Of a stretch of DNA of 64,000 bases, positions 46,781 through 56,234 are shown piece by piece. The stretch is from NCBI GenBank assembly GCA_001643675.2, contig LSRY02000043.1, forward strand, positions 363,501 to 427,500, in the 5' to 3' direction. The notes under the pieces were generated by a model. That model made no database searches. It worked only from the letters and a program-made list of their open reading frames with translations, and was not told the DNA's origin. The first letter of the stretch is position 1. Every line of letters starts with the position of its first letter. Position numbers and translations under genes: made by a program. Source of the DNA: Monocercomonoides exilis. Lineage: Eukaryota > Preaxostyla > Oxymonadida > Polymastigidae.

Positions 46781-47719
46781 ATGGCTTCTCAAAGTTCTTT
46801 TATGTCCTCTTTTTTTTATCCGTGCCCAACTTGGGAAGAATATGTTCACCAATGTTCTGGCTTTGCGGAAGATAACATTAACTTTATATTCAGTCGCTCG
46901 TTTGCGAACAAGATTGTCTTTTGGAGCGGAATAGTGAAAACCATTGGAGCAAATTTTGTTACAATATTGCCTAATCCACCAGATTTAGAATCTGAACATC
47001 CAGTAATTATTTTAAATCTTAAAGAAGAACTTCTTTCAGGCTTCAAGTACTATTTTGAAATTGGGAAGCCAGTAACTTTTGCTGGAATTCTTGTAGATTA
47101 TGGTAAAGAAATTAAGATTCTTTTTGATGGATATTTTAGCTTTATTTATAAATCAATGTAAAATATTTTTGATTATTTTTGAGGCAAACATTCTCCAACA
47201 GTTCTTGATGCTGTTCCACGAAATATTGCACGCTCAAGCATTTTGCCTTTATCATACGCAAAATTTAATTGCCTATTTGGCCAACATGCTCAAGAAATGG
47301 CAGCTTTGGCATTCGAAAGAATGTGGAAAGGAAAGAAAATTGTTCTTAATGGTCAATTAATCAATTTCGAAGATTGCTTGTATCAGTCCAGACGCATGGT
47401 TGGAATCAATTTCATTCCACATGGAGGCTATCTCAATGGTTTGACTTGCTTCACAACTTTTTTTTCAAAAAAAGAATTTAATCAAATTTGTTTTTTTATC
47501 AATAACAGAACAAGAAGAAAGAGTTAAATTGCTTATTCCAGCAGAAAATTATTCATTGATTGAATTTTGTCGAAACAGGAAAGAAACAAACGGTATGTAT
47601 CTGCTATCTTATTTGTTTTTCAGCCGAGTTGTTTGTCAAAATTATACTAATTATAATGGAGATTTTTGATAATATAAAAAGTTGATATAAATATGTATTC
47701 TTTTCATGCTTTTGCAACG

Positions 47720-47780
<61 letters not shown>

Positions 47781-49495
47781 CCATTCAAATTAATGTTTTC
47801 TTTCATTCTTCTTTTTTTTTTATACTTTATTTCTTTAACGACTTTGTGTGACTTGTTCACTCTCAGAATATGAAGTTCTTTGCCAATGCCTTGAGCGCGG
47901 AAAACCTCACCTGTTTCTGCTTTGTTCAGTGACAAATTCCTGTTCTTTGCGTTCCTCTCCCGCAAGCAAATATTTTAATCGTTCTTTATATCCTTCCCCT
48001 CTATCTTCCACTTTCTCTTCTTCATTTTCTTCTTCTCCTTCATTTGATGCTTCTGCTTCATTAAATGAATCGCTTTCCTCGTTGGCTATGCTGACAAACA
48101 GACTGTCGCAAGCCTGCTCTTTAGCATCCAACGCCTCGTCTCCGATGCAGCCTTCGCTTTCTTCTGCTTCGCTTTCTTCTTACCCGTCCCAGTGGTCTAC
48201 GCAAAGCCAGACGATGCCCAACAGCAGCACAATGCCGTATCAGCCTGCGCAATACCCACCAGTCGCCCAGGTGCCTCAGATGCCTCAGATGCCTCAAATG
48301 CCACAAATGCAGCCACAAATGCAACAAACGCCACGAATACCGCAGACTCCACAAATACCTCAAATACCACAAATACCGCAAATACCTCAAATACCCCACA
48401 TCCCCCCGTCTGGCGCAGGAATGCAGATGGGAATGGGAGACGAGCAAAAAGACGAGAAGATATATGAAACTAAAGGTTTGAGAAAGAGATGTTCAGATGG
48501 AGTTGATAGTGTATTGATATAAAAATAATTTGAAAAGATGTATATGTAATTTTTTTAAAAAAAAAACCAAATTAATGAAAACAAATAACAATTGTTTTAT
48601 TGAATTAAAAATAGATGAAAATGCTTTTCTCATTTCTTTTGAAATATGGAGGTGGAAATTTTCATTATTTTTTTTCATTTTTGTTTTTCAATATTTATAT
48701 CTCATTTTTTCCCCTGATATTTTTAATTCTTCTGTTTATTTTATTGCTTTGTGTGAAATGCGCAAATTATGTGGAATGATTGATTGACTGATATCTTCTC
48801 TATGCCTTTCAAAGTGGAGGCGCCTCGAACACCAACCCCGCCTCCGGAGTTTCCTCCAATGACGATTGAAGAAGAAGACAAAAACGAATTTTTGTGCAAT
48901 ATTTCAAGAATGGTGTGCATGCTATCACCGGAATTTGATGCTTTGAATTGCTATTGTGAATGGATTTCATTATGCTTTGCTGAATGTTTTTTTCTCTTTC
49001 AAAAATAATAATGCTTTTTCTTTTCTTTTCTTTTCTTTTTCTTTTCCAATAAATATTGCAATCTCGATTTATTTTATTTGTGAATTATATTGCATTTTTA
49101 TTTTTCCATATCTTACTTTTTTTTTCTGATATTACCACAATATTTAGATTATGCTCGATCCTGTTCGTCTTCCAAGCGGAAAAGTGTATGAAAGAGAACA
49201 GCTTATAAACATTGTAAAAAGCTCGGGGGTTTCACCTGATACTTTTGATGCATTGACCGAAGAAGAGCTAAATGATGTGATGAAGCCTGACGAAGAACTG
49301 AAGCAAAAGATACAAAGTTTGTCTTTCATACAAATATATAAATGTTTTTAAAAAAAAATTTTTTTTTCCCCGTAATTATCAAACATCCTTATAAATTTAC
49401 CGTTTGCTGCTTTGAAAAAAAAAAATGTACGTTCAGGATATCTTGCTTTGTACCCTCACAGGCATCCAAATGCAACAAAATCAAATGATGAATAG
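46781..49495 (+). CDS. U-box protein (putative E3 ubiquitin ligase) with a novel N-terminal domain
   Basis: join(46781..47102, 47184..47438, 47509..47592, 47867..48475, 48815..48912, 49148..49316, 49437..49495) gives 531 residues. The C-terminus is a U-box: EFLCNISRMIMLDPVRLPSG, KVYEREQL, SPDTFDALTEEEL and KPDEELKQKI, where U-box proteins recruit E2 enzymes. Residues about 1-230 form a folded region of two similar-looking halves (NKIVFWSGIVKTIGANFVTI; GKKIVLNGQLINFEDCLYQS), suggestive of beta-barrel/OB-like domains. A Ser-rich linker and tandem PQM and PQI tripeptides (48265-48400) separate the two ends. UBE2G2 at 16 kb is one possible E2 partner by class only. The U-box is split by an intron at R-M|I-M. 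Confidence 0.82.
47721..47780. repeat. Poly(T) blocks in a U-box gene intron
   Basis: Two T runs of about 24 and 34 nt separated by AC lie in the 274-nt intron 47593-47866. They form an extreme polypyrimidine stretch before the CTCTCAG acceptor. Confidence 0.9.
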
Positions 49496-50229
49496 AAGAT
49501 TTTTATAATAATGTTATATTGGAAACATTTTTATTTAAATGGTTTTATTTTTTGTGGTTTTCTTCTGTTCTTTCTTCATCTTATTTTTGGATTGAATCTT
49601 TTTCAATTTTCAATGGAATGTTGAGGCAATTAAGAAAAGAAAAGAAAAGAAAAATGGAGCTGATGTAAAAATTTGCAAGTTGAATGAGAAACTGCTTTTC
49701 TAACAAAATGAAGTGCAAATGAAGAATTATATCACCTTTTTCATTATATTCAGAAGCAAAGAAGTATTCATTAGCAAATTTCTATCGTTGCAAAAAAAAT
49801 CTTAATTGGTTAAACTTCGATAAAATTATGCTAATAACATGATGAAAATACGAGAAAAAAAATGACAATAATTGACGTTTGAAACGTTATTGAAATTGTC
49901 AAATCTTCTCTTTTTATTGCGCTGATAATGTTATGTTTCTTTTCCAGTTCAAAGCCATGAATGAGCATTTTTGTTCCTTTTGCTCAAAGATTCGATAAAT
50001 AGATATTTGAAACGAAGAAAAAGTGCGATTTATCTCAAAGTGATGTTCCAAGTTTATAAGAAATAGATGGAAGTTGGCTTGTTTTTTTTTTTTCGTTCTT
50101 TTTGAATTATTCTTTCTTTGAAGAAAAAAAGATAAATCAAAATTCTGCTTCATTTCTAAAAAATAAAAATAGAAAATAAATTTTTTTGAACAAAAGAAAA
50201 TTTAATTGATAATTAAGAGCTCTTTCAAT
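49496..50229. other. Intergenic, convergent 3' flanks
   Basis: AT-rich spacer between the U-box and SPRY genes, which converge. No gene or array is seen. Confidence 0.6.
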
Positions 50230-51812
50230 TCACCACGGAGTAGGAATATCGCCTTTAGCTTTCTTTAATGAAGATTTCTTCATCTGCTTCATAACAATAA
50301 TCTTTGCCGTTGCTCCAATATCGCCAATCCCAATCTGAACACAAAAAAAATCAGAATTAACAACAAAATAAATTGTGTTATAAAACAAAATTTTGTTAAT
50401 AATCGAAATATCAAAACAAAGTTTGTTGCACACCCCAAATTGACACGGTATAGGAATTCCAGTGTAGTATATTGGCTGTCTCTTTCCATCTACAAAGAAA
50501 ATTAGTGTCTTTTTCTTTGTGTCAACTTCCATTCCCATCTGATTGTCTGTAGTCCACGCCGAATTACCACTGGTAGATTTCCCCTGCTGATAGCAAATAC
50601 CGTCTGTGTAGTATGCGACAGACGAGGTTTCTCCAAAGCACGAATCTTCGGTTTGTCCCCAAGGATATTGGCATATCCCCACCACAGGCGTCCATCCACT
50701 ACCGACTGCTCCTTTGATCTGAAATTCCACATGCCATATGCCTTTCTTCATTGCTTTGTCCACCAGCGCCATGCATCCCAAAGTCCCTGGCCATGTTGCC
50801 AAGTTCTTTTTAATTACAACGTAAGAACAAAGCGCAGGCGCAAATCCACATGCTGGTTCTAAAGTTTAGATTAAATGAAACGAAAAGTCAAAGCAATAAA
50901 TGTACATATCAAATATTGTGTTAATATAATAACTCATACTTTTCATAGGCTTCATTTTTTTTATTTTCCCTGATTTTTTCGTTTTTGAATCTGAACTTGA
51001 ATCATCAGAAGATGATGAATCGCTCAAACTCTCATCATCAGAATCCGAGCTTGAACTTGAATCTTTTTCATCATCTGAATCTGAATCTGAATCTGAATCG
51101 GAGTCAGAGTCGGAGTCGGAGTCAGAGTCAGAATCAGAATCAGAATCAGAGCTTTCTGAATTTGATTTTTCAGAATCAGAATCCTTCTTTTCCTTTTTCA
51201 TTTTTGATTTGTCTGTGTGGCTTTTATCAGTAGAATCATCGTGCTTATTTTCTCCCTCTTTCTCCAACTTTTCGGACTTTTCTTGAAGAAATTTATAAAA
51301 CTTATTTAAGTCTGTTTTTGGTTTTTTCTGCGCGACCTGTTGCTTCAAACATTCTGGCAATTCTGTTTCCGTTTTAATAGGCTTTTTCCCTATCCAGTTA
51401 TATATTTTTAACAAATATCAAAAAAAGATAACTTCATAAAAACAAACTGATATCCTCCATAAGCGTTGAGAAAAGAGGTGTTGCAGTTGTTGGAGTTATT
51501 TCAAATTTTTTCGATAGCGTATTTATCATTTTATCTTTACATTTGTTTGTAAGTAAAAGACTTAAAGTTCTTCCTGTTTGAGATAAAATTGATATCATTT
51601 TTGCTTTAATTCCGGGTGAATGTGGGAGATCTTCTAATCCTAGATTCGATAATAATTGATCAGTTGATAATGTTTGATGTGACATGTTGCGTTCTTCCTG
51701 AAATTTTATTTTATAACTTCAAAATTATAACTTCTAATTTTGTGAAGATCTTAACAGTAATTAAAAATTTGACATTATCATTTGTGTCTTTTTTTTTTTG
51801 GAGAGCAATCAT
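50230..51812 (-). CDS. SPRY-domain protein with N-terminal helical domain and Ser-Asp repeat
   Basis: Five or more exons on the minus strand end at TGA/TAG-free frame ...KGDIPTPW and a stop at 50230. The C-terminal half is a SPRY domain: NLATWPGTLGCMALVDKAMK, GIWHVEFQIKG, GVGSGWTP-type loops, SSVAYYTDG and IFFVDGKRQP; such domains bind short peptides. Before it lies a 60-residue Ser/Asp/Glu run with tandem SD dipeptides (about 51060-51145). The N-terminal part is helical (LSTDQLLSNLGLEDLPHSPG; FEITPTTATPLFSTLMEDI). The first in-frame ATG is 51812, but protein-like sequence (LSEVVDEDLPFIRSDGLIHY) continues upstream to an AG at 51887-51888, so the true start probably lies further up and would overlap the divergent Ser-rich gene. 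Confidence 0.72.
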
Positions 51813-51934
51813 CTCATCTATATAATGAATGAGCCCATCTGATCTGATAAATGGCAAATCTTCGTCAACTACTTCGGATAATGATAAAATCAATCGTTTC
51901 ACTTATTTGATATTTCTTTTAAGAAAAGATTGAA

Positions 51935-53246
51935 ATGGGTGGGGCAAAATCGTTGCCAATCGTGGAAGTGATTTCGATACCTGTTGCAAAACACAACAAA
52001 GCACATGAACCACGGTGGAATATGCTTTGGGAAGCATTGCTCCCTTCAGTGATGCCTCCCTCTCTCTTCTCGTCTCCACTTTCACTCCCAAATAGACTCT
52101 CACATTCTGTACCCCAAATACAAAAATCACTAGAGATAACACAACTGCAACTTCCATTGCCTCCAATGGTATTCCTCAACTACAACCATCATCGTCATTT
52201 CCTTCTTCTTCTTCTTCTCCTCCTTTTAATTCTTCTTTTCCTTCTTCTCCTTCTTCTTCCTCCTCCTTCTCTACTGCTTCTTCTTCTTCTTCTTCTTCTT
52301 CTTCTTCTTCTTCTTCTTCTTCTTCTTCTTCTTCTTCTTCTTCTTCTTCTTCTTCTTCTTCTTCTTCTTCTTCTTCTTCTTCTTCTTCTTCTTCTTCTTC
52401 TTCTTCTTCTTCTTCTTCTTCTTCTTCTTCTTCTTCTTCTTCTTCTTCTTCTTCTTCTTCTTCTTCTTCTTCTTCTTCTTCTTCTTCTTCTTCTTCTTCT
52501 TCTTCTTCTTCTTCTTCTTCTCAGCCTCGAACTTCTTCACCTTCTCCTCTACCTTTTCTTCCACATCTTCCTCTTTTTCTTCTCCGTCTCTTTCTTCACT
52601 TTCTTCTTTTCCTTTTTTATCACCTTCTTCTTCTTCTGCTGAAAACGAAATACTGATTCATCAATCATCATCATCATCACTCCTTCGAAACGTCTCGAAT
52701 AAAGCTTGTTCTTCAGATGTGCCAGCTTCAATCAACTTTCTTCCTCACTCAACATGCAATTTATTCAAGATCTCTTTCAACGTCTGCTCTTTTGCCGTCT
52801 CCTTCTCTTCTCTCTCCATTCACACTCCTCTTCCACCAGCCACCTCTGCCTCGTCCTCTCCAAAAGGGATCTTCAGTTTCAGTCACTTCCACAGCATCAT
52901 CCCAATTGAGAATGAAGCTGATTCTTTTGTTGCTTCCTTGTTCTTGTTCATCTATCATTCTGGTGCCTTCATCATCAAACACTCCTTCCTGTTTTCATCT
53001 TCATCATCATAGGCCAATGAAGGAAGAGGCGATTTTGTGAACTTTTCTCTCTTCACAGAAATATTGAAAGAAGATTCAATCAGCTGTGGAAGTCAAAGAG
53101 AAGAAAGAAGCATCTGAATCATCTGCTTAGCAGTCAGAATAAATGGCAATGATAGTAACCATATGCCAAGAGAATTTATGAGATTTGTGGAATCAGATTC
53201 CTCAAAAGAGGGGGAAAAGTTGTCTTCCTCATCCTCAAAGGCATGA
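51935..53246 (+). CDS. Ser-rich protein of unknown function; intron carries ~82 TTC units
   Basis: The best model is join(51935..51967, 52096..52168, 52525..52928, 53013..53085, 53131..53246), 232 residues. Phases match at all four introns. Exon 2 ends TTATSIASNG, and exon 3 opens ASNFFTFSSTFSSTSSSFSS, then NKACSSDVPASINFLPHSTC. Later exons read FANEGRGDFVNFSLFTEILK and SNHMPREFMRFVESDSSKEG. The giant TTC tract is therefore intronic and not a frame-breaking poly-Leu or poly-Ser run. The 5' end is the weak part: MGGAKSLP is an open start with a myristoylation-like motif, but exon 1 to exon 2 joining is only one of several options. Coding-like plus-strand pieces continue to 53750. An exon related to exon 2 lies at the right edge of the window (about 63.7 kb, minus strand). 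Confidence 0.5.
52276..52521. repeat. (TTC)n/(GAA)n microsatellite, about 82 units, uninterrupted
   Basis: About 246 bp of perfect TTC repeats run straight into TCAG, an apparent 3' splice site. Perfect GAA/TTC tracts of this length are unstable and can form triplex DNA; that is known for this repeat and not seen here. Confidence 0.95.
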
Positions 53247-54294
53247 AGAGCCTCATTCCAAAACACGGAACATGGCCTGGATGACTGTATGCTCTTCATT
53301 TGTTCGTTCTTACAATCATCACGGCGCTGATGAAAAGGAGAATATGCTGTCTTATCATTGAAAATAGACAAACAAGATTCAATTTATTTATGAATGGCAT
53401 GCATTCAAACAGAAGAACAGTGAAAGAGCGTTAGAAGTGAAAGTATCAGATGATAGAGATTCCAAAACAAAGGAAAGAATTAATAGAAAGACAGAAAGAA
53501 AGAAAGAAAGAAAAGAGAGGAAGGAAGGGATGTGGGTGAAATAGGATGTGGAAATGATGGAAAGGAGAGGAACGATTTTTTTGGAAAAGGTGATTTGAAG
53601 TGCATGAAACAAACACACTTCACCAAAAGGGATGAACAGAATGAGAGAGGAGTGAACATTTTGGACGGAATTATATTTCTTGTGGAAGGAAAAGCGAGGA
53701 AAGATTTATTGGAATGGGAAGGAATTCTTGTGAGAAAAGGCAGATGAAGAAATATTTTTTGGGTGGATGGCTGAACGTTTGATATTGGCTCGCACGCTCC
53801 CATTACAACAGGCGTTGCAGTTAATCGTTTGTTCTGAAGAATTTAGGAACTCTGTACTTTTCTTTTTTCTTTTCTTTATATTTTTTAAATTAGAGCTGCT
53901 GTGATAAAAATTTTTTTGAAAAGGCGAGTGGATTAATTCAAGAACATCAAAGTTTGACAAGAAACTATCATTTTTATCTTTTCGGCAAATGAATTATAGC
54001 TCGACCGATAAATTGCACGCAAAAATGGGTGTTGCAAAGGCTTATTCGAGATATTGTTAATTCACCAAAGCGTGTTTTTTCCCAAAAAATTCTGATTTGT
54101 CACCAAGATTTTTTTCTATTCTTGAAAAAGAAAAAACTTCAGAATTGATGATATCAAATTCAAGGTTGGTGAAAAATTATTGTGAAACGGTTTTATATAA
54201 GTAATTGAAACATATATGCTATTTCCATTTGCATTAAACTTAATTCAAAAACGGATGGAAATACAACCATTAATTTTTTATTGTTTTGAAATCA
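53247..54294. other. Unresolved region with coding-like plus-strand fragments
   Basis: Several stretches read like protein on the plus strand without a gene model I can close: NHHGADEKENMLSYH near 53330, IQFIYEWHAFKQKNSERALE near 53385-53420, and GKGDLKCMKQTHFTKRDEQN to ILVRKGR ending at 53747. They may be further exons of the Ser-rich gene or a decayed gene. The minus strand is also open for about 108 codons at 53480-53803. 53960-54290 shows nothing clear. Confidence 0.35.
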
Positions 54295-55152
54295 ATGTTT
54301 TTTGCAATTTGTTTGATTTCATGGACTTTTAGCGAAACTATGGTGGAGCTTATTAATAGTGACCCTTCTTCTACTTGGATTGCATACGACTATCCTCCTG
54401 AAATTATGACGGCTGAAAAACTTAAAAGAAGAGTTGGAGTTCATTTGCCTCATAGAGAAACGAGAATATGGTCCGCAATTCCCGAAGTACCAGAAGAATT
54501 TGATTCACGATCGTATTGGCAAGGAAAAATTCTTGGAGTTAGAGATCAAGGAGATTGTGGATCATGCTGGGCATTTGCAATTTCTGAATGTGTTGGCGAT
54601 AGAATCAATATTATTGGTCGTGGACGAGGGCATATGTCGCCTCAAGATCTAGTATCTTGTGATAAAGATGACATGGGATGCGATGGTTCAACACTCGATC
54701 CTGCATGGCAATGGATTTTTACTGATGGTATAACAAACGAAGATTGTATGCCTTATGTATCCGGAACTGGAAGAGTCCCTCAATGCCCAAAGCGGTGTAT
54801 CAATGGATCAACAATCATCCGAACTCGAGCAAATTCTTGGCGTTATTTACACGATGATGAAATGCAAAAGGAGATCTATGAACATGGTCCAATCCAGGTC
54901 GCATTTACTGTGTATGATGACTTTCGAACATATAAAAGTGGTGTATATAAGCATAAATATGGAAGCGCATGTGGAGGTCATGCTGTCCTTTGCTTAGGAT
55001 GGGGAGTGGAAAATGGAACCCCTTATTGGCTTTGCCAAAACTCTTGGGGTTCTTCGTGGGGCGATGAAGGGCTTTTCAAGATACTAAGAGGTGATAATCA
55101 TTGCGGAATAGAAAGTTATGCCTTTTGCGGAGTTTTTGGCAACCCTAAATAA
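54295..55152 (+). CDS. Cathepsin B-like papain-family cysteine protease (C1A), secreted/lysosomal
   Basis: This is an intronless gene of about 285 residues. A signal peptide (MFFAICLISWTFSE) and a short propeptide (about residues 15-60) lead into the mature enzyme at EEFDSRSYWQG. The catalytic residues are all present: oxyanion Gln and Cys in RDQGDCGSCWAFA, His in CGGHAVLCLGWG, Asn in CQNSWGSSWGDEG. The sequence between VSCDKDDMGCDGST and RANSWRYLHDD lacks the His-His occluding loop of mammalian cathepsin B, so it is likely an endopeptidase without dipeptidyl-carboxypeptidase activity. Short propeptides and no occluding loop are also seen in the cathepsin-B-like enzymes of some anaerobic protists. 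The TTG before ATG 54295 is not a start. Confidence 0.95.
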   Translation: MFFAICLISWTFSETMVELINSDPSSTWIAYDYPPEIMTAEKLKRRVGVHLPHRETRIWSAIPEVPEEFDSRSYWQGKILGVRDQGDCGSCWAFAISECVGDRINIIGRGRGHMSPQDLVSCDKDDMGCDGSTLDPAWQWIFTDGITNEDCMPYVSGTGRVPQCPKRCINGSTIIRTRANSWRYLHDDEMQKEIYEHGPIQVAFTVYDDFRTYKSGVYKHKYGSACGGHAVLCLGWGVENGTPYWLCQNSWGSSWGDEGLFKILRGDNHCGIESYAFCGVFGNPK

Positions 55153-56234
55153 TTATCAGAAATTGTCAGATATTTTCGTTATTATCTTTATTTAAAAGGA
55201 ATCAACTTTGTTATATTGAACAGTTAATTGTATTATTTTTTCATTTTCTCGAATATTGTCCTGTTATATGTCTTTATTTGTGAATGCACATTTACTTTGA
55301 TTTTGTTATAAATTGTTGTGCTTAACGGCTTCTCTCTATTTCGAAAATTTTCGGGAAAAAAAAAGAGAGAGAGCGAGGAATTGATGTGCCAGGGTTGTTA
55401 GAGGTCGAAGAACATTTACATGTATAAATTTCATTGGTTTTTTTGATTTTGACTTTCTTTCTTTCTTTTTTTGAATAAAAATCCAAAAAAAAAAAAAAAT
55501 ATTATTTTCTCTTTTCGATACAATGAATAGCAAAGAGATAATTTGTGAATCGCATAACCAGATGCTTAAAACAAGAGAGGATCAATATTTGTCGAAGTAT
55601 GCTCAATGCTTCAATGCCTTTTTTGAAGGAATGGAATTTAAAAAAAAAAAGAAAAAGAAAAAGAAAAAGAAAAAACAGGAAGCATCCGAAGCAATTCATA
55701 AATGGATAATGAAGATTGGGTTGTTGCACCAACTCTTATTGACAAAGAATAAATATGAAAATTGAGTGTGATTGATTATTATGTGTGGTCATTGGAAAAA
55801 CAGAAACAAAATGAAAAACCAGAAACTTATTAAAGCTTTTATGCAACGCTTATTTATCTTTTTTTTATAAGAAAAAGAAAGTTAAATAAGCATTCATAAA
55901 TGAGGATTGGAAAATGGTTTCTTATTTAAATATCAAAAAGGATGCATATCTATCTAAAATACTGCGAACAATATGTTTCTCAAGATCAAGAACCAGATAA
56001 ATGACAAAAAGCTTAATTGTAATTAAATAAAAAATGAACTGATCATTTTTAAAAATCGCAGAAAAGAAAATGAAAATGTTTAAAAAAAAGAAAAAGAAAA
56101 AGAATGAAAGAAGGTTTCCAAATAAAAAGCAGAACTAACATCTTGAGCCGAACAATGCATTTGCTCTATTTTTATTTTTATTTTATATTATTCTCTATTT
56201 TTCTTTTCTATTTTTTTTCCCTATTTTTTTTTTT
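55153..56234. other. Intergenic, convergent; one weak small frame
   Basis: AT-rich DNA between the protease gene and the 3' end of the GPI transferase gene. It contains the small frame at 55523-55765 and A/AAG-rich stretches. No other candidate is seen. Confidence 0.55.
55523..55765 (+). CDS. Possible 80-residue Lys-rich protein
   Basis: ATG at 55523 opens MNSKEIICESHNQMLKTRED, a run of 12 Lys coded by mixed AAA/AAG, and an amphipathic end (EAIHKWIMKIGLLHQLLL). Base composition is less AT-biased than the flanks and both halves look helical, which favours a real gene. There is no family match, and no intron or promoter evidence. Confidence 0.3.
   Translation: MNSKEIICESHNQMLKTREDQYLSKYAQCFNAFFEGMEFKKKKKKKKKKKKQEASEAIHKWIMKIGLLHQLLLTKNKYEN

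Noticed and set aside
47651-47965. Poly-Lys minus-strand frame
   Set aside because: Antisense of poly(T) in the U-box gene intron.
51935-52642. Open frame coding about 80 consecutive leucines on the plus strand, and the matching poly-Lys frame on the minus strand
   Set aside because: Both are readings of the TTC/GAA microsatellite; intron removal joins the flanking Ser-rich frames instead.
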